Counted from the stretch's first letter, positions 1 through 8,638 are shown. The stretch is DNA of 53,224 nt from Acidocella sp. KAb 2-4 (GCF_020567705.1 NZ_JAJDJU010000019.1:1-53224), one strand, 5' to 3'. Translations and numbers: made by a program. Notes: generated by a model not told the origin, from the letters alone.

Positions 1-113
1 TCATCGGCGGCGGGGGCGGTTTGCGTCTCGGTCTGCGGCGCGGCCGCCATGGCCGGCTTTGGCTCGTCGATTTTGCGCTTGTTGAACACGAAAACTCCGG
101 GGTTCTTCCGCAT
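1..113 (-). CDS. Truncated unknown protein, N-terminal 37 codons
   Basis: An open frame begins with ATG at 113 and runs off the left edge without a stop. It encodes a basic start (MRKNPGVFVFNKRKID) followed by an Ala/Pro/Thr/Gln-rich stretch that looks like a flexible linker. I do not recognise the family. There is no clear Shine-Dalgarno sequence and no signal peptide or membrane segment in the visible part. It is divergent from adenosine kinase, with a 126-base gap. The call rests only on the intact frame and plausible position, so it may not be a gene. Confidence 0.35.
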   Translation of the reverse strand, partial: MRKNPGVFVFNKRKIDEPKPAMAAAPQTETQTAPAAD

Positions 114-170
114 GATTTTCAAGCGCGTAGCACGGAGAGCCGCGCGGCCACAACCTAGCCATTCCCGTAC

Positions 171-213
171 CGGTTTGCCGAACCGTAGGCTGGGGTGCTA
201 ACGCGGCCCCAGC
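171..213 (+). promoter_or_regulatory. Two inverted repeats in the adenosine kinase leader
   Basis: Two short inverted repeats lie in the leader. The first is CGGTT/AACCG at 171-185 with a 5-base loop. The second is GCTGGGG/CCCCAGC at 189-213 with an 11-base loop. They sit just before the GGGAGA ribosome site at about 226. They match no riboswitch class I know, and in GC-rich DNA they may be chance structures. Confidence 0.25.
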
Positions 214-239
214 AGCAAACCCTTGGGAGATGGGATAAA

Positions 240-1217
240 ATGTCCACGACGCGCTTCGATATCACCGGCATCGGCAACGCCATCGTCGATTATCTCCTCC
301 CCGCCCATGACGATTTTTTAAGCCGGCACAACATGCCCAAGGGCGCGATGTCGCTGATCGACGCCGACACCGCCACCCGCCTGACCGCGGCGATGGCGGG
401 GGGCGTGACCGCCTCGGGCGGCTCGGTGGCCAATTCCTGCGCGGTGGCGGCGGCGCTGGGGGCGCGGGTGGCGTTTCTCGGCAAGGTCGGCACCGATGAG
501 ATGGGCGAGGTGTTCCGGCGCGAAATCGCCGCCCAGGGCGTGCATTACCCCACCGCGCCGCTCACCGCGCCCATCCCCACCGCGCGCTGCCTGATCCTGG
601 TTACGCCCGACGGCCAGCGCACCATGAACACTTACCTCGGCGCGGGCGGCGAATTCTCGCTGCATGACCTCGACGAAACCGTAATCGCGGCCTCCGCCAT
701 CACCTATCTTGAGGGCTATTTGTTCGATCCGCCCGCCGCCCAGGCGGCCTTTGCCGAGGCCGCGAAGATTGCCCGCGCCGCCGGCCGGCAGACCGCGCTC
801 TCGCTCTCCGACGCGTTCTGCGTCGACCGCCACCGCGACGGCTTCCGCCGTCTGATCGCCGAGGGGGTGGACATCCTGTTCGCCAACGAGGCGGAGATCG
901 CCTCGCTCTACCAGTGCAACAGCTTCGAGGAAGCGGCCTTCCACGCCGCCCAGGACATCCCGCTCGCCGTGCTCACGCGCAGCGAGGCGGGCAGCGTGGT
1001 GCTGCAGAATGGCCGCAGCGTGGCGGTGCCCGCCGTGCCGGTCGAGGTGGTGGACACCACCGGCGCGGGCGACGCCTATGCCGCCGGGTTCCTCGCCGCC
1101 TATACGCGCGGCGCCAGCCTGGCCGAGGCCGGGGCGCTCGGCGCCAAGGCGGCGGCGCTGGCGATCTCGCGCATCGGCGCCCGCCCGCCCGCCGATGAGT
1201 TGCGGAAGCTGCTCTGA
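240..1217 (+). CDS. Adenosine kinase (PfkB family)
   Basis: This 325-residue protein is a PfkB/ribokinase-family sugar kinase. It most likely phosphorylates adenosine to AMP, so it removes the adenosine released by AhcY (encoded at 48.3-49.6 kb). The N-terminal glycine motif SGGSVAN, the variant typical of bacterial adenosine kinases, is at about residue 60. The PfkB signature DTTGAGDAYAAGF is at 272-284, with Asp278 as the expected catalytic base. The ATG at 240 is chosen because GGGAGA lies about 10 bases upstream and the protein then starts like its relatives; an in-frame start at 195 would add 15 unlikely residues. The stop overlaps the next start by one base (TGATG), which suggests coupling with the permease. 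Substrate could be another nucleoside or sugar. Confidence 0.88.
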   Translation: MSTTRFDITGIGNAIVDYLLPAHDDFLSRHNMPKGAMSLIDADTATRLTAAMAGGVTASGGSVANSCAVAAALGARVAFLGKVGTDEMGEVFRREIAAQGVHYPTAPLTAPIPTARCLILVTPDGQRTMNTYLGAGGEFSLHDLDETVIAASAITYLEGYLFDPPAAQAAFAEAAKIARAAGRQTALSLSDAFCVDRHRDGFRRLIAEGVDILFANEAEIASLYQCNSFEEAAFHAAQDIPLAVLTRSEAGSVVLQNGRSVAVPAVPVEVVDTTGAGDAYAAGFLAAYTRGASLAEAGALGAKAAALAISRIGARPPADELRKLL

Positions 1218-1963
1218 TGTGGGGCTATATCCTCGTCGGCATCGCTGGATTCCTGGCCGGGGCGCAAAACGCCGTGGCCGGGGGTGGCTCCTTCCTCACC
1301 TTCCCGGCCCTGCTCTTCGCCGGGCTGGACCCGCGCGCGGCCAACATCAACTCCACCATCGCGCTGTTTCCCGCGCAGGTGACGATGGGCTGGTCGGGGC
1401 GCACCATGGCCTCGGGCGCCTCGGGCCTGAGCCTGCGCACGCTGTTCGTCATCAGCATCGTCGGCGGCGCCATCGGCGCGGTGCTGCTGCTGGAAACCCC
1501 GGTCAGCATTTTCACCCATCTGGTGCCGTGGCTGATCATGTTCGCCACGCTGGTATTCGTCTGGGGCAATTTCTTCGCCAAGAAGCGGCCCGAGGGCGCC
1601 CCTCCGGCGTTGCCGGTTCCGGCGGCGCTGGTGCTGCAATTCATCATCGCGGTGTATGGCGGCTATTTCGGCGGCGGCATCGGCATCCTGATGCTGGCCA
1701 CCCTCACCGCGCTGGGCTTGGCCGTGCGCAATGCCGGGGCCACCAAAAACGTGCTCTCGGGCGTGATGAACGTCGCCGCCGTGGTGATCTTCATCGCCCG
1801 CGGGCATATCGCCTGGGGGCTGGTGGCGGATCAGTGCGTGACCGCCATCATTGGCGGGCAGATCGGCGTGGCGATCCTGCGCCGGGCGCCGATGAACGTG
1901 CTGCGCATCGCCGTGGCGGCGATCGGCACGGCGCTCACCATCGGCATGTTTCTGCGCGCGTGA
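1217..1963 (+). CDS. TauE/SafE (TSUP) family permease
   Basis: A 248-residue, almost entirely hydrophobic protein with about eight membrane segments. It has the two glycine-rich halves of the TauE/SafE family (GAQNAVAGGGSFLTFPALL near residue 16 and YGGYFGGGIGILML near 145). Members export or import sulfite, sulfoacetate or other organic sulfonates and anions; the substrate cannot be read from the sequence. It starts one base inside the adenosine kinase stop and is probably in the same transcript. Its 3' end overlaps the convergent murI by 29 bases. Confidence 0.88.
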   Translation: MWGYILVGIAGFLAGAQNAVAGGGSFLTFPALLFAGLDPRAANINSTIALFPAQVTMGWSGRTMASGASGLSLRTLFVISIVGGAIGAVLLLETPVSIFTHLVPWLIMFATLVFVWGNFFAKKRPEGAPPALPVPAALVLQFIIAVYGGYFGGGIGILMLATLTALGLAVRNAGATKNVLSGVMNVAAVVIFIARGHIAWGLVADQCVTAIIGGQIGVAILRRAPMNVLRIAVAAIGTALTIGMFLRA

Positions 1964-2702
1964 GCCCGAACGGCGCGAGCAGCGCCGGGGCCAGCGCCTC
2001 GCCGGTGAAAAACGCGGTGCCCGCTTGCGGGTGATGCGTGGCGGGCAGGTGCTGGGTCACGGCCAAGCTGCGCCGCGCCACCGGCAGCGCCGGGTCGAAC
2101 CAGGAAATATCCGGCCGCAGGGCGGAGAATTCCTCCTGCAAAAAGGTGTAATGCGTGCAGCCGAGGGCGATGGCGTCGATGCGCCCGCCATTCTCCTGCC
2201 GGAATAGCGGCGCCACGGCGTCCTCCACCTGCACTGTCTCGCCGCGGAATTTGCGCTCCGCCAGCTCGGCCAGGGCCGGGGTGCCGAGCGAGAGCACCTC
2301 GCAGCCCGGCGCGAAGGCCTCGATCAACCCGTTCAGATAGGGCCGGCGCACCGTGGCGGCGGTGGCGAGCACGCCGATCACCTTGCTGGCGCTGGCGGCG
2401 GCGGCGGGCTTCACGGGCGGCACGCAGCCGATGATGGGCAGGTGATAAGTGGCGCGCAGCGCGGGCAGGGCGATGGTGCTGGCGGTGTTGCAGGCCACCA
2501 CCACCGCCTGTGGCGATAAGGCGGCGATCGCCTGGCCGATCAGCGCCACGATATGCGCCAGCAGCGCCTCGTCGGGTTTTTCGCCATAGGGGAAGAAGCC
2601 GTTATCGGCGAGGTAGATCAGCTCCCGCGCCGGGGCGAGGCGGCGGAGCTGCCGCACCACGCCAAGCCCGCCAATGCCGGAATCGAAAACCAGGAGCGCC
2701 AT
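1935..2702 (-). CDS. murI: Glutamate racemase
   Basis: This 255-residue enzyme converts L- to D-glutamate for peptidoglycan. Both catalytic cysteines are present, Cys71 in ACNTAS and Cys182 in ALGCTHYTFL, as is the N-terminal FDSGIGGLGV motif with Asp7. The length is normal for the family. It is the last gene of the leftward shape operon (mreC-mreD-mrdA-rodA-murI), 7 bases after the rodA stop, so D-Glu supply is probably co-expressed with the elongation machinery. Its last 29 bases overlap the end of the convergent TSUP permease gene. Confidence 0.95.
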   Translation of the reverse strand: MALLVFDSGIGGLGVVRQLRRLAPARELIYLADNGFFPYGEKPDEALLAHIVALIGQAIAALSPQAVVVACNTASTIALPALRATYHLPIIGCVPPVKPAAAASASKVIGVLATAATVRRPYLNGLIEAFAPGCEVLSLGTPALAELAERKFRGETVQVEDAVAPLFRQENGGRIDAIALGCTHYTFLQEEFSALRPDISWFDPALPVARRSLAVTQHLPATHHPQAGTAFFTGEALAPALLAPFGLTRAETCRW

Positions 2703-2709
2703 GGCCCGC

Positions 2710-3870
2710 TTATAGATCGTCGGGCGAGGCGAAGGTTACGTCGCGGTGCACATGGATGGATTGCAGCACGCCAAAGCCCAGCATCACCGCCGTGAGCGCC
2801 GAGCCGCCATAGGAGATGAGCGGGATCGGCACGCCGCCAACCGGGATCAGCCCCATCACCATCGAGAGATTGACGAAGCAGTAGAGGAAGAAATTCGTGC
2901 CGATGCCCAGCGCCAGCAGCCGCCCATAGGTATGCCCGCAGGTCAGCGCCGTATGCAGCGCCAGCGCCACGATGCCGAACAGCAGCCCCAGCACCGCCAG
3001 GCTGCCGAGATAGCCGAACTCCTCGGCGATGATGGTGAACACGAAATCGGTCTGCTTCTCGGGCAGGAAGTTGAGCTGGTTCTGCGTGCCGTGCAGATAG
3101 CCCTGGCCGAAAAACCCGCCGGAGCCGAGCGCGATCTTGCTCTGGATGATGTTGTAGCCCGCACCCAGCGGGTCGGCGCCGGGGTTGAGGAAGATGTCGA
3201 TGCGCGCCTTCTGATAGGCGTGCAGGTGGTGATAGATCACCGGCGCCGAGATCGCGACGATGGCGACGATGATGGCGAACCACCACCAGCGCACCCCGGC
3301 CCCCAGCATCACCGTGGCGCCGATCGTCGCCGTGATCACCGCCGTGCCGAGATTCGGCTCCTTCAGGATCAGCCCGACCGGGATCAGCACCGCCAGGGCC
3401 ATGGGCAACACATAAAGCGGGTTGCCGGTTTGCTCCGGCGTGGCGCGCTTGAAATAATCGGCCAGCGCCATGGCCAGGAACAGCTTCATCAGCTCGCTCG
3501 GCTGGATCTCGATCGGCCCGAGATCGATCCAGCGTTTCGCCCCCAGCCCGGTATGCCCGGCCAGCATCACCACCAGCAGCAGCGCGATGCCCAGCCCATA
3601 GGCGGGCCAGGAGAGCTTGGCCAGCAGGCGGATATCGACCATGGCGATGCCGAGCATCATCACCAGCATGCCGCAGAAGCGGATGATCTGGCTCTGCGCG
3701 TAAGGCTCGGCGCTGCCCCCGGCGGCGGAATACAGGGCCGCATAGCCCACCCCGGCGAGCAGGCAAACGCAGAGCACGAACAGCCAGTTCACCCGGCCGA
3801 GCTTGCGCACCACGCCGAAGGAGCGCTCGCGGAACGGGCGGCGCAGGGCCAGGCTGTCATCGAGGATCAT
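2710..3870 (-). CDS. rodA: Rod-shape SEDS peptidoglycan glycosyltransferase RodA
   Basis: A 386-residue SEDS-family membrane protein with about ten transmembrane segments. It polymerises lipid II glycan strands during cell elongation with its partner PBP2, encoded just upstream. The long periplasmic loop carries the family pattern GYNIIQSKIALGSGGFFGQG and the region KQTDFVFTIIAEEFG, whose Asp is the expected catalytic residue. The C-terminal region GGSALTAVMLGFG is also typical. The ATG overlaps the mrdA stop by 4 bases (ATGA), implying translational coupling. Presence of PBP2 and MreCD in the operon favours RodA over FtsW. Confidence 0.95.
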   Translation of the reverse strand: MILDDSLALRRPFRERSFGVVRKLGRVNWLFVLCVCLLAGVGYAALYSAAGGSAEPYAQSQIIRFCGMLVMMLGIAMVDIRLLAKLSWPAYGLGIALLLVVMLAGHTGLGAKRWIDLGPIEIQPSELMKLFLAMALADYFKRATPEQTGNPLYVLPMALAVLIPVGLILKEPNLGTAVITATIGATVMLGAGVRWWWFAIIVAIVAISAPVIYHHLHAYQKARIDIFLNPGADPLGAGYNIIQSKIALGSGGFFGQGYLHGTQNQLNFLPEKQTDFVFTIIAEEFGYLGSLAVLGLLFGIVALALHTALTCGHTYGRLLALGIGTNFFLYCFVNLSMVMGLIPVGGVPIPLISYGGSALTAVMLGFGVLQSIHVHRDVTFASPDDL

Positions 3871-5750
3871 GTGTTGTTCACCGGCAAAGCGGGGCTGGGC
3901 GATTGCAGCGGCTGCGTCAGCGGGGCGTCGCGCCCGGCCGGGTCGTTCTGGATGGCGTAGGTCATCATCGCCTGCGCGATCGGCGCCGCGGATTGCGCGC
4001 CGTAATTGCCATGCTCGATCACCACGGCGATGGCATAGCGCGGATTGTCGTAGGGCGCGAAGCCGACGAACAGCGCGTTGGGCCGTTGCTCCCAGGCCAT
4101 GGTCATGTCGTTGAAGTTCTTCTGTTTCTCGGCGGCGCTATTGTCATGCACCTGGGCGGTGCCGGTTTTGCCGGCCATCTGCACATCTGGCAGTTGCAGG
4201 CGCGAGGCATAGGCCGTGCCCTGCGGGTTGTTCACCACGTCGAACAGCCCCTGGCGGACGATCGCGAGATGGCGGTCGTCGATGTCGAGGGCCGGCCAGT
4301 CGCCGGGCGCGGCGCCGGTCTGCAATACGCCGCCGACGCGCCGCGTGATATGCGGCCCCACCGCGGCGCCCGCGCCGATGCGCGCGATCATCGTGGCCAG
4401 CGCCAGCGGGGTGAGTTGGGTGTAGCCCTGGCCGATGCCCTGCACCACGGTGCTGCCCTGCACCCAATGGATGCCGCGGCCGCGCGCCCAGTCCAGCGTC
4501 GGCACCAGCCCGGTGGCGACATGCGGCAGATCGCTGCCGAGATCGACGCCGAGGCCGAGCTTGGCGCCCATCGCGGCAATCTTGTCGATGCCGACCATCA
4601 GCGCGACCTGGTAGAAGAACACGTCGCAGCTCACCGTCAGCGCTTGGGTGACCGTGATGGTGCCGTGCGCGGTGTGGTTGTCGCACCAGAACACATGGTC
4701 GCCCAGCTTGAAGAAGCCGGGGCAGGTGAGCCGCGTATCGGCGGTCAGCACGCCATCCTTCATCGCCGCCAGCGCCACGGTCGGCTTGAAGGTGGAGCCG
4801 GGCGCGAACAGCCCGGATGTCGCCTTATTTTGCAACGGGTGCTTGGCGTCGGCCATCCAGGCGTTCCACACCGCCGTGGGCACGCCCCGGTCGAACAGCG
4901 ATGGATCGAAGGACGGGGTGCTGGCCAGGGCCAGGATCTCCCCGGTGGTGGCGTCGAGCATCACCACCGCCCCGGCATTATCGGCCAGGCTCTGCACGGC
5001 GAGCTGCTGCAGCCCGGCATCGAGCGCGAGGGTCACGGTCTGCCCCGGCGTGCCGTTGTCATGCGCCACCTCGCGCACCACCTCGCCATGCACGTTGGTC
5101 TCGGTCTGCACGAAGCCCGGCGTGCCGCGCAGGGCGCTGTCCTGCGCGTCCTCGGCCCCGGTGCGGCCCACCCGCATCCCGGGCAGGGCAAGAACCGGGT
5201 CGGTCTTGGCCTCGCTCTGGTTGGGCCGGCCCACATACCCCACCGCATGCGCCGCCACCGGCCCCAGCGGATAAACCCGCGAGGACCCGGCCTCGACCAC
5301 GATGCCCGGCAGGTTGGGCGTGTTCACCTCGATCGCGGCCATGTCCGGCCAGTCCAGCCAGTCTTTCAGCAGCACCGGAATATAGCCAGGCCGGTCTTTC
5401 AGGTCCTGGGCGATGCGCGCCTTCTCGTCGTCGGAGAGCGGCACCAGCTTGTAGAAATTCTCCAGCACTGTTTGCGGTTCGGGCGCCATGGCCTGCATGA
5501 ACAACGCCCGCCAATGCTGCTGGTTCCCGGCCAATATGGCGCCAAAACGGTCGGTGATCAGCCCGCGCTCCGGCGCGACGAGCCGCTCGGAGATCGAGTT
5601 CTGCTCCGCCAGCAGGGCGTATTTGCTGTGCTGGGTGATCTGCAGATTATACAGCCGCGCGGCGATCCCAACGAACACCGCGCCTTGCCCGGCGCCGATC
5701 AGCAGCGCCCGGCGGCTGAAGGCCGAGCGGTCCTTGGCGGCGCGCCTCAT
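3867..5750 (-). CDS. mrdA: Penicillin-binding protein 2, transpeptidase
   Basis: A 627-residue class B PBP that cross-links peptidoglycan with RodA in the elongasome. An N-terminal membrane anchor (about residues 14-32) precedes the PBP dimerisation domain and a C-terminal transpeptidase domain. The active-site motifs are Ser319-Thr-Phe-Lys322 (SxxK), Ser374-Cys-Asp376 (SxN-type, in SCDVFFY) and Lys528-Thr-Gly530. The frame stays open a further 168 codons upstream, but the ATG at 5750 overlaps the mreD stop (ATGA) and gives the normal N-terminus (MRRAAKDRSAFSRRALLIG). It is coupled to rodA by another 4-base overlap. Confidence 0.95.
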   Translation of the reverse strand: MRRAAKDRSAFSRRALLIGAGQGAVFVGIAARLYNLQITQHSKYALLAEQNSISERLVAPERGLITDRFGAILAGNQQHWRALFMQAMAPEPQTVLENFYKLVPLSDDEKARIAQDLKDRPGYIPVLLKDWLDWPDMAAIEVNTPNLPGIVVEAGSSRVYPLGPVAAHAVGYVGRPNQSEAKTDPVLALPGMRVGRTGAEDAQDSALRGTPGFVQTETNVHGEVVREVAHDNGTPGQTVTLALDAGLQQLAVQSLADNAGAVVMLDATTGEILALASTPSFDPSLFDRGVPTAVWNAWMADAKHPLQNKATSGLFAPGSTFKPTVALAAMKDGVLTADTRLTCPGFFKLGDHVFWCDNHTAHGTITVTQALTVSCDVFFYQVALMVGIDKIAAMGAKLGLGVDLGSDLPHVATGLVPTLDWARGRGIHWVQGSTVVQGIGQGYTQLTPLALATMIARIGAGAAVGPHITRRVGGVLQTGAAPGDWPALDIDDRHLAIVRQGLFDVVNNPQGTAYASRLQLPDVQMAGKTGTAQVHDNSAAEKQKNFNDMTMAWEQRPNALFVGFAPYDNPRYAIAVVIEHGNYGAQSAAPIAQAMMTYAIQNDPAGRDAPLTQPLQSPSPALPVNNT

Positions 5751-6292
5751 GCCAGCTCCACCGCCGCGGCGCTGCGGTGCACGCGGATCAGCAGCCGCGC
5801 CAGCGCCGGATACAGCCCGGCGGCGAACAGACCCTGCCACAGTACCGGCCAGAGCGGCAGCAGGCGCAGCTGCAGAAGCCCTTGCGCGGCCCAGGCCAGC
5901 CCGGCCCCAGCCAGGGCGAAACCGATGAAGGCGCCCCAGCTGGTGAGGAAGCGCGCCGGGGCGAGGCGGCGCCGCGCGGCGATCACCGCGAGTTGCAGCA
6001 ACAGCAGCAGCACCGCCCAGATCCCGAGCGGTGACAGGCCAAGCAGGTCCAGCAGCAGCCCGCACAACGCCACGAACGGCACCGGCAGCGCCGCCGGGCG
6101 GTACAGCGACCAGAAATATACGCAGGCCATGGCGTAAACCGGGCGCAGCGCCGCTTGGCTGGGCAGGCCGAACGGCATGCCCAGCACCACCAGCCCGGCG
6201 ACCAGCATGAAGCCGGGGAAGGCCCAGCGCGCGGCGATATCGAGACGACGCCACAGCGTCAGCGGGCGGCGCAGGGCCGGGCCTTGCACCAT
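5747..6292 (-). CDS. mreD: Rod shape-determining membrane protein MreD
   Basis: A 181-residue hydrophobic protein with about five membrane segments. Position between mreC and mrdA and the size identify it as MreD, which links the cytoskeleton and peptidoglycan synthesis in the inner membrane; the sequence itself has few diagnostic motifs. AGGAAA inside the end of mreC provides the ribosome site, and the gap to the mreC stop is 3 bases. The stop overlaps the mrdA start. Confidence 0.88.
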   Translation of the reverse strand: MVQGPALRRPLTLWRRLDIAARWAFPGFMLVAGLVVLGMPFGLPSQAALRPVYAMACVYFWSLYRPAALPVPFVALCGLLLDLLGLSPLGIWAVLLLLLQLAVIAARRRLAPARFLTSWGAFIGFALAGAGLAWAAQGLLQLRLLPLWPVLWQGLFAAGLYPALARLLIRVHRSAAAVELA

Positions 6293-6295
6293 GGT

Positions 6296-7207
6296 TCAGC
6301 GTTTCCTGTGATGCGTCCCGGCCGCGGCGGCGGTTTTGGCGGCCGTCTTGGCCTCCGGCTTGGTGTGCGGGATCGGCGTCAGCTCCGGCAGGTTTTGCGG
6401 GTAGCTGAACAGGCGCAGCACCCGCAGCGCGTCGAGATTGGCCAGCGGCAGCACCACCGGGTTGTTTTGCGCGTCATAATGCACCACCCCCACGGGCAGG
6501 CCGGGCGGGAAGGCTCCGCCTTGCGACGAGGTGAGCACCATCGCGCCCTCGGCTGGTGGGTGGCCTGGCGCCCAGTAGAGCAGCGCCGGGTCCGGCCCGT
6601 TGGTGCCGGCCATCAGCGCGGGCGCGCCCTCGGCCCCCAGCGCCACGGGAATGCGGCTGTTGATGTCGGTGATCAGCAGCACGCGCGCAGAACGCCCGCC
6701 CGCTTCCACCACCCGGCCGGCCACGCCGCGGCCATCCATGGCCACCGCGCCCACCAGGCTTTGCCCGTCCGCCACCGGCGGCACCGCGACCAGCACCGAG
6801 CGCGCATACACGCCGCCAAGATCGGCGACCACCTCGCCCGTGGAGAATGTCGGCGTCGGCTGCGGCACGTAGCTGAGCTGCGCCTTCAGGGCGTTGTTCT
6901 GCGCCTGCAGCGCCATCGCCACTTCCTGCCATTGCAGCAGCTCGGCATTTTGCTCGCGTAGCTGCGCGTTCTCCTGGCTGAGCGCGAAGAGATGCCCGAT
7001 CGCCCCGGTGCCGTGCTCGGCCGCCTGGAGCGGCCCGGACACGGCCTGATACAGCGGCGCCAGCAGGTCATCGAGGCCCGCGCGCAGATGGTCGGAGAAA
7101 TTCTGGTCGGCGCGGCCGATCAGCACCGCGCCCAGCGAAGCCATGAGCATCACCGGAAAGCTGAGGCGTGACAAAGCCTGACGGAACGGGACCGATAACC
7201 TGATCAC
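6296..7207 (-). CDS. mreC: Rod shape-determining protein MreC
   Basis: A 303-residue protein with a short cytoplasmic N-terminus, one membrane segment (about 14-31), a periplasmic coiled coil rich in Gln/Ala/Leu (about 70-115) and two beta domains typical of MreC. It then has a basic Lys/Ala/His tail. It activates PBP2-RodA. I chose GTG at 7207 because it gives the usual MIRLSVPFRQALSR start and has GGGAG 11 bases upstream. Another in-frame GTG at 7264 would add 19 residues before the anchor. It is the first gene of the operon; mreB is not upstream, yggS is, 110 bases away. Confidence 0.92.
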   Translation of the reverse strand: MIRLSVPFRQALSRLSFPVMLMASLGAVLIGRADQNFSDHLRAGLDDLLAPLYQAVSGPLQAAEHGTGAIGHLFALSQENAQLREQNAELLQWQEVAMALQAQNNALKAQLSYVPQPTPTFSTGEVVADLGGVYARSVLVAVPPVADGQSLVGAVAMDGRGVAGRVVEAGGRSARVLLITDINSRIPVALGAEGAPALMAGTNGPDPALLYWAPGHPPAEGAMVLTSSQGGAFPPGLPVGVVHYDAQNNPVVLPLANLDALRVLRLFSYPQNLPELTPIPHTKPEAKTAAKTAAAAGTHHRKR

Positions 7208-7317
7208 CGGCAGCGCATCTCCCGAACGCAAAGAAATCCAGCGCAGGCAGATACCGCGAAACACCGGCCCCGCCCAGCCCGGAATCGCGAGATTCTGGCC
7301 AGGGCCCCAAATAAAAG

Positions 7318-7986
7318 TTAAGCCTGTGTTTCGCGCGCCCCGAAAATTGCGGTGCCGATGCGCACATGCGTGGCTCCGGCGGCGATCGCCGCCTCATAAT
7401 CGCCGGACATGCCCATCGAGCGCACGGCCAGCCCATGCACATCCGCCATGGCGGCGAGGCGCCTGAAATGCGGCGCCGGGTCCTCATCGGCGGGCGGGAT
7501 GCACATCAGCCCCGCTAGCTTGGCGCCGAAGCGCGCGCGCATGGCGCGGATGAAAGCGTCGGCCTCGGCCGTGGCCACGCCGGATTTCTGCGGCTCGTCG
7601 CCGATATTCACCTGCACCAGCAGATCCGGCAGCCGCCCCTCCTTCTGCGCCGCGCGCTCGATCGCGTCGGCCAGATGCGCGCGGTCCAGGCTGTCGATGG
7701 AATCGGCGATGCGCACCGCCTGTGCCGCCTTGTTGGTCTGCAGCCCGCCGATGATATGCAGCCGCGCGCCGGGCAGGGGGAATTTCTCCGCCGCCTCCTG
7801 CACCCGGTTTTCGCCGAACACGCTCTGCCCGGCGGCCATCGCCGCGCGCACGGCGTCCTGGGGGTGGGTCTTGCTCACCGCGATCAGGGTGATCTCCGCC
7901 GGGTCGCGCCCGGCCGCGCGCGCGGCGGCGGCGATATGGGCGCGCACGGTTCCAAGATTGGCGGCAATCGCGCTAGGGTCGGTCAT
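7318..7986 (-). CDS. yggS: PLP homeostasis protein, YggS/PROSC family
   Basis: A 222-residue alanine-racemase-fold protein that binds pyridoxal phosphate and keeps free PLP low. The PLP lysine is Lys39 in LIAVSKTHP. GENRVQEAAEKF (about 58-69) and the C-terminal GMSGDYEAAI and THVRIGTAIFG are family hallmarks. The start MTDPSAIAANLGTVRAHI is normal for the family. Its ATG overlaps the ATG of the divergent ThiE-like gene by two bases (CATG at 7984-7987), so each gene's promoter must lie inside the other or expression starts elsewhere. Confidence 0.94.
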   Translation of the reverse strand: MTDPSAIAANLGTVRAHIAAAARAAGRDPAEITLIAVSKTHPQDAVRAAMAAGQSVFGENRVQEAAEKFPLPGARLHIIGGLQTNKAAQAVRIADSIDSLDRAHLADAIERAAQKEGRLPDLLVQVNIGDEPQKSGVATAEADAFIRAMRARFGAKLAGLMCIPPADEDPAPHFRRLAAMADVHGLAVRSMGMSGDYEAAIAAGATHVRIGTAIFGARETQA

Positions 7987-8590
7987 GGATCAACGGTTAA
8001 TCGCCTGGGCCCGCGCGGTAAAGCGTGGCCCCTTGCCGCCGCTATGGTTTTTTACCGATGCCACCCGCGCCCCGGACCCGCTGGCCGCCATCGCCGCGCT
8101 GCCGCGCGGGCTGTGCGGCGTGGTGTTCCGCCATGATGCCGCGCCCGGCCGCGCCGCGCTGGCCCGGCAGGTGGCCCGGCTCTGCCGCGCGCGGCGGCTG
8201 GCGCTGGTGGTGGCGGGCGATGCCGGGCTGGCGGTGTCGCTGCGCGCCGGGCTGCATCTGCGCGGCGGGCGGCAGCCGGGGCGGGTGAAGCCGCCGAAAT
8301 TGCGCACCGCCTCGGCCCACAACGCGGCGCAGGTGGTGCGGGCCCGCCGGGCCGGCGCGGCGGCGGTTTTCATCTCGCCAATTTTTTCCACGGCCAGCCA
8401 TCCCGGCGCGGCGGGGATCGGGCCATTTGGCTGGCGCCGTTTGGCGCGTCTGGCCGCGCCTGTATCTCCATTCGCCCTGGGGGGAATTTCCGGCCGCCGG
8501 ATCCGAGCCCTCGGGCCGGGCTGTGCAGGGGTTGGTGCCATAGAAGCGCTGCTTTCCAGCCACTTTCCGGGTGATTCGCGACGGCCTTGA
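7985..8590 (+). CDS. ThiE/TenI-like protein (thiamine phosphate synthase family)
   Basis: A 201-residue, Arg/Ala-rich protein with TIM-barrel features of the thiamine phosphate synthase/TenI family. These are a strand-loop motif TASAHN corresponding to ThiE's (S/A)xHN, the loop VFISPIFSTASHPG, and ALGGIS near the C-terminus. It lacks some pyrophosphate-binding residues that I would expect in a full ThiE. TenI-type activity (thiazole tautomerase) or a divergent synthase are both possible. The start at 7985 has AGGG about 8 bases upstream and is the first base after the C of CATG shared with yggS. The gene stands alone before the 316-base porin upstream region. Confidence 0.72.
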   Translation: MDQRLIAWARAVKRGPLPPLWFFTDATRAPDPLAAIAALPRGLCGVVFRHDAAPGRAALARQVARLCRARRLALVVAGDAGLAVSLRAGLHLRGGRQPGRVKPPKLRTASAHNAAQVVRARRAGAAAVFISPIFSTASHPGAAGIGPFGWRRLARLAAPVSPFALGGISGRRIRALGPGCAGVGAIEALLSSHFPGDSRRP

Positions 8591-8638
8591 AGGCGTCCGA
8601 AAAAGTAAATCAAAGCAATAGGGATATTTACAAAGAAA

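Noticed and set aside
3903-6137. 744-codon open frame antisense to mrdA
   Set aside because: Composition is dominated by His/Arg/Gly repeats typical of antisense frames in high-GC DNA; the other strand holds all PBP2 motifs.
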